NCBI GenBank assembly: GCA_024711025.1
Contig: JANJTP010000070.1
Span: 62,001 to 126,000 of the forward strand
From: Solirubrobacteraceae bacterium
Lineage (GTDB): Bacteria; Actinomycetota; Thermoleophilia; Solirubrobacterales; Solirubrobacteraceae
DNA length: 64,000 nt
Direction of reading: 5' to 3'
The notes under the pieces are model-generated. The model had not been told where the DNA came from. It made no database searches and was given only the letters and a program-made list of their open reading frames with translations. The stretch's first letter is position 1. Each line of letters opens with the position of its first letter. This document shows, piece by piece, positions 49,345 to 57,233 of the stretch. The position numbers and the translations under genes were made by a program.

Positions 49345-50525
49345 CGCTCGCGTCGCAGCCCGATGATGCTCAGCAGGAACGAGGAGAAGAAGACCTGCAT
49401 CCCGCAGATCAGCAGCGCCACGGCGAGGATCGCCAGGCGCTCCTCGCCGAGCTCGCCGAAGCCGCGGGAGATCCACTGGACGACGATCGCGACTGCGATC
49501 GCGAAGCCGACGAGCGCCGTCACGCCGCCGAGCAGCAGCCCGTGCTCGAGGCGGAAGCGCGCCCGCATCCGATCGAACCAGGGATCGCGGTCACCCATGA
49601 AGTAAAGGCCATAGGCGTGGGCGCACAGGCCGAGCGAGACGACCTGCACGCCGACGATCACGAGAAGCGCACCGGCGATCTCGCTGTGCAGGTCCCAGGT
49701 GCGGCCGAGGACGGGAACCTGCGCCAGCGCCGCGGCCATCACGAGCACGCCGACCAACGCCATGAGCAGGCCGGGCACGAGGAACAGGTGGTTGGGGCTG
49801 TGGACCAGCAGGAAGCGCAGGTGGCGCCAGCCGTCGCGCCAGGTGGAGAGCTTCGACTCGCCGCCGCGCGGGTGGTAGTCGATCGGGAACTGGCGGATCA
49901 CCAGGCCGCGCTTGGCGGCGCGGATCACCATCTCGCTGGCGAACTCCATGCCGGGGGTGCGCAGGTCGAGCAGCTCGAGCTTGGACCGTCGCAGCGCGCG
50001 CATCCCGCAGTGGGCGTCGCGCACGCCGGTCTTGTAGAGCGCGTTCAGGAAGCCGGACAGCACCGGGTTGCCGACGTAGCGGTGCAGCCACGGCATCGCA
50101 CCCGGCTGGATGTTGTCCATCCGGTCGCCCATCACGAGGTCGGCCCCGTCGTCGAGCTCGGCGACGAACCGCGGGATCTCGTTGAAGTCGTACGTCAGGT
50201 CGGCGTCACCCATCACGATGTAGCGCCCGCGCGCGGCCGCAAAGCCGGCGAGGTAGGCGCTTCCGTAGCCGCGGCGCGGCTCGTGGACGACGCGCGCCCC
50301 GGCGGCGCGCGCCAGCTCGGCGCTGCGGTCCTCGGAGGCGTTGTCGGCGACGAGCACCTCTCCGGGGATCCCGGCGGCGTCGAGCGCCTCGCGCGCGGCG
50401 CGCACGCAGGCCTCGATGTTCTCCTCCTCGTTGAGGCAGGGGATGACGACGCTGACGACGAGGTCCCCGGGCGGGTCGGACGACGCCGGCTCGACTGCGC
50501 TCGTAGTTTGCTCGATCGTGCTCAT
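49341..50525 (-). CDS. Polyprenyl-phosphate GT2 glycosyltransferase
   Basis: A 394-residue membrane-bound GT2 like DPM1/GtrB. The domain has VVSVVIPCLNEEENIEACVR, VLVADNASEDRSAELARAAG, GRYIVMGDADLTYDF and the DxD-like region. Residues 250-390 hold four helices (LVPGLLMALVGVLVMAAALA; ALLVIVGVQVVSLGLCAHAY). It would load a sugar on undecaprenyl phosphate. ATG at 50525 is chosen; an ATG at 50564 would add 13 residues. The 137 bases upstream show no gene. Confidence 0.87.
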   Translation of the reverse strand: MSTIEQTTSAVEPASSDPPGDLVVSVVIPCLNEEENIEACVRAAREALDAAGIPGEVLVADNASEDRSAELARAAGARVVHEPRRGYGSAYLAGFAAARGRYIVMGDADLTYDFNEIPRFVAELDDGADLVMGDRMDNIQPGAMPWLHRYVGNPVLSGFLNALYKTGVRDAHCGMRALRRSKLELLDLRTPGMEFASEMVIRAAKRGLVIRQFPIDYHPRGGESKLSTWRDGWRHLRFLLVHSPNHLFLVPGLLMALVGVLVMAAALAQVPVLGRTWDLHSEIAGALLVIVGVQVVSLGLCAHAYGLYFMGDRDPWFDRMRARFRLEHGLLLGGVTALVGFAIAVAIVVQWISRGFGELGEERLAILAVALLICGMQVFFSSFLLSIIGLRRER

Positions 50526-50662
50526 GCGCTCGGGGACGTACCCGAAGACGGGAGCGCCCGACACCTGGAACGCCGTGCCGACGGCGGAGTTGCGGCCGCG
50601 GACGAAGCGGCAGCATAGCTTCGGGGGTGCGCCGGACGGCGCCCCGCGCGTACCGAGGAAGA

Positions 50663-51118
50663 TCAGGAGCGGTCGTGCATCGCGCTCAGCACGCGAAGCT
50701 CCACGCCCGCGGCCGGCTGCGGCCGGCCCCGGTCCGTCACGACGAGCCGATCCACGTCCGCCGTCACGGCGGCCGTCGCGAGGATCAGCGCATCGGGCAT
50801 CCTGATCGTCGGGCGGCGGCGCCCGCCGGCGCCCTTTTCGGTGTGCGCCGAGCGGATCTCGGCGGCGCGAGCCGCGACGCGCTCGTCGACCGGGATGATC
50901 CGCACGGCGAGCTCCGCCAGAAAGCCGGTTACGAGGACCTCCGGGTGATGCCCGAGCCCGACGCCGGTGAGCAGCTCGGCCTGCGAGACGACGGACAGTG
51001 CGAGGAACCCGCCATCGCCGATCGCCGCCGCGATCGCGTCGTGGGCCGATCGATGGAAGGCATCGTCGCGGTCCAGGAAGCCGATGACCGCACCCGTGTC
51101 CAGCAGCGTCAGTCCCAC
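50663..51118 (-). CDS. vapC: VapC-type PIN-domain toxin
   Basis: A 151-residue PIN-domain ribonuclease with acidic residues Asp7 (LLDTGAVIGFLDRDD), Glu48 (SQAELLTG), Asp109 (RMPDALILATA) and Asp129 (VVTDRG). VapC toxins cut tRNA or rRNA. GTG start inside the end of the antitoxin gene (10-base overlap). All catalytic acids are present, so it should be active. Confidence 0.88.
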   Translation of the reverse strand: MGLTLLDTGAVIGFLDRDDAFHRSAHDAIAAAIGDGGFLALSVVSQAELLTGVGLGHHPEVLVTGFLAELAVRIIPVDERVAARAAEIRSAHTEKGAGGRRRPTIRMPDALILATAAVTADVDRLVVTDRGRPQPAAGVELRVLSAMHDRS

Positions 51119-51414
51119 TCTTCGCGCAGCGCCTCCACCTGCGCGCGGAGGCTCCCCCCGCTGCTCAGGGCGCCCGAATAGCGAGCGATCAGGTCGTCGG
51201 TGCGATCCAGGACGACCTTCCCGGGCGCGATCGCCTGGACTCGCACGACATCGCCGACACGTAGGCCGGCACGGCCGAATGCGTGTCTGCCGATCGTGAT
51301 CTGATGCTTGCTGGAGATCCGCGTCGTCTCGGGGCTCACGCCCGCGCTCTCGGCGCTGCCGTGCCGGCGTGTGGGCAGCGCCTCGGAGCGGGATCTCTTT
51401 ACGTTACGCGCCAT
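51109..51414 (-). CDS. vapB: VapB-type AbrB-fold antitoxin
   Basis: A 101-residue protein. The middle (ISSKHQITIGRHAFGRAGL, then RVGDVVRVQAI and GKVVLDR) is a SpoVT/AbrB swapped-hairpin DNA-binding domain. The C-terminal helix (LRAQVEALREEWD) would bind VapC. The first 30 residues are basic and probably disordered, longer than usual. A CTTTAC/GTAAAG dyad spans its start codon. Confidence 0.82.
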   Translation of the reverse strand: MARNVKRSRSEALPTRRHGSAESAGVSPETTRISSKHQITIGRHAFGRAGLRVGDVVRVQAIAPGKVVLDRTDDLIARYSGALSSGGSLRAQVEALREEWD

Positions 51415-51422
51415 TTGTAAAG
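51397..51422. promoter_or_regulatory. Inverted repeat across the vapB start
   Basis: CTTTAC (51397-51402) and GTAAAG (51417-51422) are perfect arms 14 bases apart around the ATG at 51414. AbrB-fold antitoxins commonly bind such pairs to repress their own operon. Confidence 0.45.
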
Positions 51423-51588
51423 CCTACTGCGGACAAGCGCGTTTCGCCAGCTCGAGCGGTCGCCGACCGCGCGAGCCGGCTCGCGCCGTGTCCTCATCTC
51501 GTCGCTCCGCTGTCGACCGCGATCTCGAGCTGATGCCGGTTGCCGTTCTCCAGGTTGACCGATACCTCGGAGCGCCCGCGCTGGAAAT

Positions 51589-52170
51589 TCAGCACAGGCC
51601 CTCCCGGCTCGGCTCGATCGTCTCTATCAGACGCCAGGAGCTCGTCATTTCCGCGCGATAGAACGCCACCACCGCATCGGTCACCGCCGCCGCCGGCAAG
51701 CGATAGCGAACCAGCGTCGTATAGCCGACGGCGCTTCGGCCCCCTTCGACAAAGAAGGGCGCATCAGTCTTTTCGATTACTCGAGCACCCGGAAAACGTG
51801 GCACTCCCCCCAGGATCCGGTAGTTGGCCACCAAGTACGCGTCTCGGTCGACACGCGATCCGCCCAGGTCGATCCCGCCGAGGACGCCCGCAGCAACCGC
51901 AAGGCTGATGAGGACGCTGAGGACATGCCGCGCGCCTGACGCCGCGTCGGCCCACGGCAAGGCACTCAGCCCGATGTTCAGCAGAAGAGCAGCCATCGCC
52001 AACATCGACAGGGCTGCGCTCAGTCCCCCGACGTCGGCGCCCACCGTCGCGATCAGCCACCCCGCCGCCCCTGCCGACGACATGCCCAGCACGGCCACGA
52101 ACGCCCGCAAGACTCGATCGTTGCGTCTCACTCGATCCCGTCGCGAAAGCAGCCCATCTCTGTCTCCCAC
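51589..52170 (-). CDS. Unknown membrane protein, probably frameshifted near its end
   Basis: A 193-residue protein with three helices (RVLRAFVAVLGMSSAGAAGW; LSMLAMAALLLNIGLSALPW; VLSVLISLAVAAGVLGGI) and a periplasmic-type C-terminal part. I do not recognise the family. It stops at REGLC, but one base out of frame the sequence continues as PVLNFQRGRSEVSVNLENGN then RHQLEIAVDSGATR to a stop at 51494, which reads like a natural end. GTG start. It is alone between vapBC and a glycosyltransferase; the 212 bases upstream show no gene. Confidence 0.6.
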   Translation of the reverse strand: MGDRDGLLSRRDRVRRNDRVLRAFVAVLGMSSAGAAGWLIATVGADVGGLSAALSMLAMAALLLNIGLSALPWADAASGARHVLSVLISLAVAAGVLGGIDLGGSRVDRDAYLVANYRILGGVPRFPGARVIEKTDAPFFVEGGRSAVGYTTLVRYRLPAAAVTDAVVAFYRAEMTSSWRLIETIEPSREGLC

Positions 52171-52382
52171 CGTCGACGAAAGCCCCGTCCGACTCCTCCG
52201 CCGCGAGCTCGCGATGCGCCAAGACTAATCAGGCCACGACGCAAGCGCTCTCGTCTCCCACGAGCCAATGGAGCTCCCGACTGAGCCACCCCGGCGCCGA
52301 CTCCATCTCCAGGAGGACGAGTGACGTCAGGGATGCCGCCGCAGCCGCGCGAGGCCCCGCGCGCTGCCATCCTTGAGCAGCG

Positions 52383-53540
52383 ATGCGGATCTGCCTGGCC
52401 TACGACTGCCTCTACCCGTGGACCGTCGGCGGCGCCGAGCGCTGGTACCGCGGCCTCGCCGAGCGCCTGGCCGCGGACGGGCACGAGATCACGTACCTGA
52501 CGCGCCGCCAGTGGGGGGCGGCCGACCCGCCGCGCATCCCCGGGGTGCGCGTGATCGCCGTCTCGCGCGGCGACGAGCTCTACGGGCCGGACGGGCGTCG
52601 CCGGATCGGACCGCCGCTGCGCTTCGGGCGCGGCGTGCTCGGCCACCTGCTGCGCCACGGACGCCGCTACGACGTCGTGCACCTCGCCTCGTTCCCGTAC
52701 TTCTCCGTGCTCGCCGCGGCGGCCGCACGCCCGCTCGGGCGCTATCGGCTGGTCGTCGACCACCACGAGGTCTGGAGCCGCGAGTACTGGTGCGACTACC
52801 TCGGGCCGCTCGGCGGCGCGCTCGGCTACGCGGTGCAGCGGCTCTGCGTGCGCGTGCCCCAGCAGGCCGTCTGCTTCTCGCGCCTGCACGCCGGGCGCCT
52901 GCGGGCGGAGGGGCTTCGCGGCGAGCCGATCGTGCTCGACGGCGAATACGCCGGCGACCTCGCGCCGCCCCGCCCCCGCCACGCGGAGCCGCTGGTGCTC
53001 GTCGCCGGCCGCCAGATCCCCGAGAAGCGCACGGCGGTCGCCGTCGCCGCGATCGCCCGGGCACGCGCTCGCGGCCTGGACGTCCGCGGGCTGATCCTCG
53101 GCGACGGCCCCGACCGGGCGCTCGTGCTCTCCGAGATCGCCGCTCACGATCTCGAGGACGAGGTCGAGGCGCCCGGGTTCGTCGACCGCGAGGTCGTCGA
53201 CGACGCGCTGCGCCGCGCGCTCTGCCTGCTGCACCCCTCGGCGCGCGAGGGCTACGGGCTGATCGTCGTCGAGGCCGCGGCGCAAGGCACGCCGTCGGTT
53301 GTCGTCGCCGGTCCCGACAACGCCGCCGTCGAGCTGGTGGAGCCCGGCGTCAACGGCCTCGTCGCCCCGTCGCCCGACCCGGACGAGCTGGCCGACGCGC
53401 TCGTCGCGATCGCCGACGCCGGGCTGCCGCTGCGCGAGCGCACATGCGCCTGGTTCGCAGAGAACGCCGAGCGCCTGTCGCTCGACGCCTCGCTCGACGT
53501 CATCGCCGCCGGCTACGAGGGTGGGCCGGCGCATGGCTGA
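52383..53540 (+). CDS. GT4-family glycosyltransferase
   Basis: A 385-residue GT4. It begins RICLAYDCLYPWTVGGAERW with the acceptor-side loop, has the nucleotide-binding stretch LVLVAGRQIPEKRTAVAVAA, and the E-x7-E motif SAREGYGLIVVEAAAQGTPS. Length and layout are normal. Donor and acceptor are unknown. The GT2 gene downstream overlaps by eight bases. Confidence 0.9.
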   Translation: MRICLAYDCLYPWTVGGAERWYRGLAERLAADGHEITYLTRRQWGAADPPRIPGVRVIAVSRGDELYGPDGRRRIGPPLRFGRGVLGHLLRHGRRYDVVHLASFPYFSVLAAAAARPLGRYRLVVDHHEVWSREYWCDYLGPLGGALGYAVQRLCVRVPQQAVCFSRLHAGRLRAEGLRGEPIVLDGEYAGDLAPPRPRHAEPLVLVAGRQIPEKRTAVAVAAIARARARGLDVRGLILGDGPDRALVLSEIAAHDLEDEVEAPGFVDREVVDDALRRALCLLHPSAREGYGLIVVEAAAQGTPSVVVAGPDNAAVELVEPGVNGLVAPSPDPDELADALVAIADAGLPLRERTCAWFAENAERLSLDASLDVIAAGYEGGPAHG

Positions 53541-54387
53541 CCTCGATGTCGGCGCGGCGCCGCCGGCGACCGGGGGGCCGCCCGGCTCCCCGCCGCGCGT
53601 CTCGGTCCTGATCGGGGCCTACGACAACGCCGCCACGCTCGCCGCGGCGATCGACGCCGTGCTCGGCCAGACGGTGAGCGACCTCGAGCTGATCGTCATC
53701 GACGACGGCTCGACCGACTCGAGCGCATCGATCGCACGTGCGGCGGCGGCCGCCGACCCGCGCGTGCGCGTGCTGTCGATGGGCCGCAACGTCGGCATCT
53801 CGCGCTCGCTCAACGAGGGGCTTCACGCGGCGCGAGCGCCCGTCGTCGCCGTGCAGGACGCCGACGACACGTCCGAGCCCCGCCGCCTGGAGCGCCAGCT
53901 CGCGGTGCTCGACGGCGCCCCGGACGTCGCCGTCGTCGGCTGCCGGATGCGCGAGGTCGACGAGCTGGGAGCCGAGCTGACGCCGCGGACCGCGTTCGCG
54001 GCGGGCGACGTGCGCGCCGCGCTGCTGCGCTTCAACCCGATCCCCAACTCGAGCGCCGCCTTCCGCCGCGACGTCGCGATCGAGCTCGGCGGCTACGACC
54101 CGCGCTATCGCTACGCGATGGAGTACGACCTCTGGCTGCGGATCGCCGAGCGTCATCGCGTCGTCGCGCTCGACGAGCTGCTCGCGACCCGCCGGATGAG
54201 CCGAACGAACGTCGCCGCGCGCAAGGAGCGCGCGCAGATCGCCGAGTCGATCGCGATGCGCCTGCGGGCGCTGCGCCGCCGGCGCAGCCTGCGCGGCGCG
54301 GCGTGGCTCGCGGTCCCGGCGCTCTCGTACGTGACGCCGCTGCCGCTCAAGCGCGCGCTGCGCCGGCGGCTCGGGATGGCGCCGTGA
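53533..54387 (+). CDS. GT2-family glycosyltransferase
   Basis: A 284-residue GT2 with RVSVLIGAYDNAATLAAAID, LELIVIDDGSTDSSASIARA and the metal site VVAVQDADDTSEPRRLE, then YAMEYDLWLRIAERHRVVAL. ATG at 53533 is chosen because it overlaps the previous stop. Its last 41 bases overlap the end of the convergent GT4 gene on the other strand, an unusually long tail-to-tail overlap. Confidence 0.9.
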   Translation: MADLDVGAAPPATGGPPGSPPRVSVLIGAYDNAATLAAAIDAVLGQTVSDLELIVIDDGSTDSSASIARAAAAADPRVRVLSMGRNVGISRSLNEGLHAARAPVVAVQDADDTSEPRRLERQLAVLDGAPDVAVVGCRMREVDELGAELTPRTAFAAGDVRAALLRFNPIPNSSAAFRRDVAIELGGYDPRYRYAMEYDLWLRIAERHRVVALDELLATRRMSRTNVAARKERAQIAESIAMRLRALRRRRSLRGAAWLAVPALSYVTPLPLKRALRRRLGMAP

Positions 54388-55417
54388 GGCCGAGCGCGGC
54401 TTCGTAGGCGGCCCGGACCCCCTCGCGCAGACGCCCGACCGTGAACTCCCCCGCCACCCGCTCGCGCGCCGCCGCACCCAGCGCCGCGCGGCGCTCCGGC
54501 TCGCGGGCCAGGCCGCCGAGCGCCGCGGCGAAGGCGTCCACGTCGCCGGCGGGCAGCACGATCCCGGCGTCGCCGACCGCCTCGGGGTTGCCCGGCCCGT
54601 CGGCGACCACCATCGCCAGCCCGTGGCCCATCGCCTCGAGCACCGCGAACGAGATGCCCTCGCGGCGCGAGGGCAGGACGAAGATGTCCGCGGCGGCGAG
54701 CAGGCGCTCGGGATCGGATCGGAAACCGAGCGCTCGGACGCCGGGGCCGGCGGCGTCGTGGACCTGCGCCGCCAGCGGGCCCTCTCCGGCCACGAGCAGC
54801 TCGAGCGGGGCCCCGCCGGACACGGCGGAGCGCGCGGCGCGGACGGCGGTGAGCGGGTCCTTGCGCTCCTCGAGCTGACCGAGGAACAGGGCGGCGGCGA
54901 CGCCGGGCGCGAGGCCGAGCTCCGCGCGGGCCGCGGCGCGCAGGCCCGCGTCCGGCGAGATCGGCGCGATGCCGTTGGGAACGACCGCGAGTCGCGAGTG
55001 CAGCGCCGGCGGCACGAGCGCGCTCAGCTCGCTGCGCTCGGCGGCCGAGCAGCAGAGCGTGACCGAGGTGCGGGCGACGGCCGCCCTCGCGCCGGCGACG
55101 ACCGCACGGGCCGCCGGGCCCTGCGCCCGTCGCAGCAGGTGCAGGCCATGCGTCGTCCACACCGAGGGACGGCGACCGAGCAGCGGCAGGGCGAGGATCG
55201 CCGCCGCGTCGCCGTGGGCGTGGACGACGCTCGCGCGGCGCGCGCGCAGGGCGATCCGCGGCCACTGGGCGGCGATCGACGGCGCCGCCCTCAGCGGGGA
55301 CCGCGCGGCGCTGAGCGCGACGCGCTCCTGCTCGAATCCCTCCAGCCCCTCCAGCAGGTCGAGGTAGGTCTCGGCGCCGCCGCCGCGGTGGGGCAGGACG
55401 TGGAGGACGGCGGACAC
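54347..55417 (-). CDS. GT4-family glycosyltransferase
   Basis: A 356-residue GT4 with AVLHVLPHRGGGAETYLDLL, VVPNGIAPISPDAG, ALFLGQLEERKDPLTAVRAA and the E-x7-E motif SRREGISFAVLEAMGHGLAM. It is shorter at the N-terminal end than some GT4s but the fold parts are all there. GTG start. It follows the methyltransferase gene at 55436 after an 18-base gap. Confidence 0.88.
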   Translation of the reverse strand: MSAVLHVLPHRGGGAETYLDLLEGLEGFEQERVALSAARSPLRAAPSIAAQWPRIALRARRASVVHAHGDAAAILALPLLGRRPSVWTTHGLHLLRRAQGPAARAVVAGARAAVARTSVTLCCSAAERSELSALVPPALHSRLAVVPNGIAPISPDAGLRAAARAELGLAPGVAAALFLGQLEERKDPLTAVRAARSAVSGGAPLELLVAGEGPLAAQVHDAAGPGVRALGFRSDPERLLAAADIFVLPSRREGISFAVLEAMGHGLAMVVADGPGNPEAVGDAGIVLPAGDVDAFAAALGGLAREPERRAALGAAARERVAGEFTVGRLREGVRAAYEAALGLTAPSRAAGAARA

Positions 55418-55435
55418 GGTCGCCGAAGGGCGCGG

Positions 55436-56257
55436 CTAGGAGACGCGCCGCGCGACGACGATCTTCGTCGACGGCCCGGTGCGCGCCAGGCGCATCGCCA
55501 CTCGATCGAGCGCGTACAGCGTCGAGCCGACCACCGCGCCGAGTCGCTCGCGTGGGCCGACGCCCATGTTGAGCGCCTCCCAGTAGCGAAACGCGAGCCG
55601 GTAGGTCCCCGGCCGGCGCGTGTCGATCGTGTTCGCCAGCAGGCAGGTGGCGGGGGTGAGCGACTCGAGCCGCAGCCCGGCGGCCGCGAGGGCATCGGTC
55701 CACTCGCCCAGCGGCCGGGCCTTGCTGTTCGAGCTCTCGTCGAACGGCCGCCCCCACCAGCGATGCACGACCACCGGCTCGGTCAAGAGCAGCACGCCGC
55801 CGGGGGCGAGCGCGGCGCCGAGGTTGGCCACGGCGCGCCGGAAGCGCTCCTCGTCGGTGATGTGGAGCAGCACGCTCATCGCCGAGATCGCGTCGAGCTC
55901 GCCCAGGCCGCCCGGCAGGCGCTCGGCGCCGACGTCCGCCTGCTCGAAGCGGATGCCCGGGAGCCGCTCGCGGAGCCCCTCGACGGCCGCCTGCGTCAGG
56001 TCCAGCCCGATGATCTCGCCTGCCCCGCGCCGCTGCCAGAAGTCGATCCAGTAGCCGGTGCCGCTGCCGACGTCGAGCACGCGGCGCGGCGCGCCGACGC
56101 CGGCGCGATCCAGCGCGGCCGCCGCCGCGACGGCCACCGACCGGTAGAACAGCCGGTTGAACGACGCGGACAGGCCCTGGTAGCCGACGCCACGAAGCGA
56201 GTACTTGCCGCCGAGCAGGCTCTCCCAGTAGGCGCGGGCCTCGTAGGTCGCGTTCAT
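55436..56257 (-). CDS. SAM-dependent methyltransferase
   Basis: A 273-residue class I methyltransferase: VLDVGSGTGYWIDFWQRRG, IIGLDLTQAAVEGLRERLPG, DAISAMSVLLHITDEERFRR and APGGVLLLTEPVV. It probably modifies a sugar. ATG at 56257, eight bases after a TAGACT -10 in a symmetric divergent promoter shared with the next gene. Confidence 0.87.
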   Translation of the reverse strand: MNATYEARAYWESLLGGKYSLRGVGYQGLSASFNRLFYRSVAVAAAAALDRAGVGAPRRVLDVGSGTGYWIDFWQRRGAGEIIGLDLTQAAVEGLRERLPGIRFEQADVGAERLPGGLGELDAISAMSVLLHITDEERFRRAVANLGAALAPGGVLLLTEPVVVHRWWGRPFDESSNSKARPLGEWTDALAAAGLRLESLTPATCLLANTIDTRRPGTYRLAFRYWEALNMGVGPRERLGAVVGSTLYALDRVAMRLARTGPSTKIVVARRVS

Positions 56258-56294
56258 GGCGGGGAGTCTAAGTGGGCGCCTAGACTCCCCCGCC
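56258..56294. promoter_or_regulatory. Symmetric divergent leaderless promoters
   Basis: The 37 bases between two divergent start codons form a dyad: GGGGAGTCTA (56261-56270) and TAGACTCCCC (56281-56290), perfect over ten bases around a ten-base spacer. Each arm supplies a TAGACT -10 eight bases before its own start codon. Neither gene has room for a ribosome site. Confidence 0.6.
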
Positions 56295-57233
56295 GTGCCC
56301 GAAGCTCCGGCGGCGCCCGCCGTCTCCAACTGCCCGGCCTGCGACGCCCCGCTCCCGGACGCGTCGTGCATCCGGGGCGTCGACCGCCTCCACGGCGTAG
56401 CCGGAGCACAAGACGTCGTGGCCTGCGATCGCTGCGGCTCCGGCGCGACCGAGCCGCCCGTCGCGGCCGGCGAGCTGACGAGCCTCTACCCGCAGGCGTA
56501 CGGGCCGTACGACGCCGCGAGCGGACGACTCGTCGGGACCATGTCCGCGGCGATCCGCTGGTGGCAGGGGCGCAGGGCGCTCAGGCGTCCGCCGCTGGCC
56601 TCGCTGCGCGAAGCGCGAGCCGGCTCCCTGGTCGACGTGGGCTGCGGCCGCGGCGACCTGGCGGCGCTGTTCGTCCGCCGTGGCTGGCGGGCGACCGGCA
56701 TCGAGCCCTCGACGGCCGCGGTCGCCGCGGCCCGCGAGCAGGGCGTCGACGCGCGCGTCGGGACGCTCGCCGACACGCCGCTGGAGCCCGGTGCCTACGA
56801 CGCGGCGATCTTCCAGCACTCGCTGGAGCACACGGTGGAGCCGCTCGAGGACCTCGAGCGCATCCGCCGCGCGCTGCGGCCGGGCGGTCTCGTCCTGATC
56901 ACCGTGCCGAACTTCGCGTGCTGGCAGCGGCGGCGCTTCGCCGACCGCTGGTACCACCTGGACCTGCCTCGCCACCGGACCCACTTCTCGCCGGCCGGGC
57001 TGTCGGCCGTGCTGGAGCGCGCCGGCTTCGACGTCCTCTCGATCGGCACGTCGACGAGCACCGTCGGCCTGCCGGCGAGCATCCAGTACGCCCTCGTCGG
57101 GCGCTGCCTGTTCCCGGGCGGGCTGGCGCTGCGCGTCGCCGCCGGGCTCTGCGTGCTCGCCCTCCCGATCGCCCGGCTGCTCGACCGCGTCGGCGGGGGC
57201 GGCGACCAGCTCCACGCGGTGGCCCGCTCCTAG
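56295..57233 (+). CDS. Zinc-finger-led SAM methyltransferase
   Basis: A 312-residue protein. An N-terminal Cys motif (CPACDAPLPDASC, then CDRCGSG) suggests a zinc knuckle, as in C-methyltransferase-type proteins. The core is class I: SLVDVGCGRGDLAALFVRRG, AAIFQHSLEHTVEPLEDLER, RPGGLVLITVPN. A hydrophobic C-terminal helix (ALRVAAGLCVLALPIARLLD) may touch the membrane. Its TAG stop shares CTAG with the stop of the convergent gene at 57230. Confidence 0.84.
   Translation: MPEAPAAPAVSNCPACDAPLPDASCIRGVDRLHGVAGAQDVVACDRCGSGATEPPVAAGELTSLYPQAYGPYDAASGRLVGTMSAAIRWWQGRRALRRPPLASLREARAGSLVDVGCGRGDLAALFVRRGWRATGIEPSTAAVAAAREQGVDARVGTLADTPLEPGAYDAAIFQHSLEHTVEPLEDLERIRRALRPGGLVLITVPNFACWQRRRFADRWYHLDLPRHRTHFSPAGLSAVLERAGFDVLSIGTSTSTVGLPASIQYALVGRCLFPGGLALRVAAGLCVLALPIARLLDRVGGGGDQLHAVARS

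Noticed and set aside
52128-53534. 468-codon minus-strand frame opposite the GT4 at 52383
   Set aside because: Antisense shadow with Arg/Ala bias; the GT4 frame carries the family motifs.
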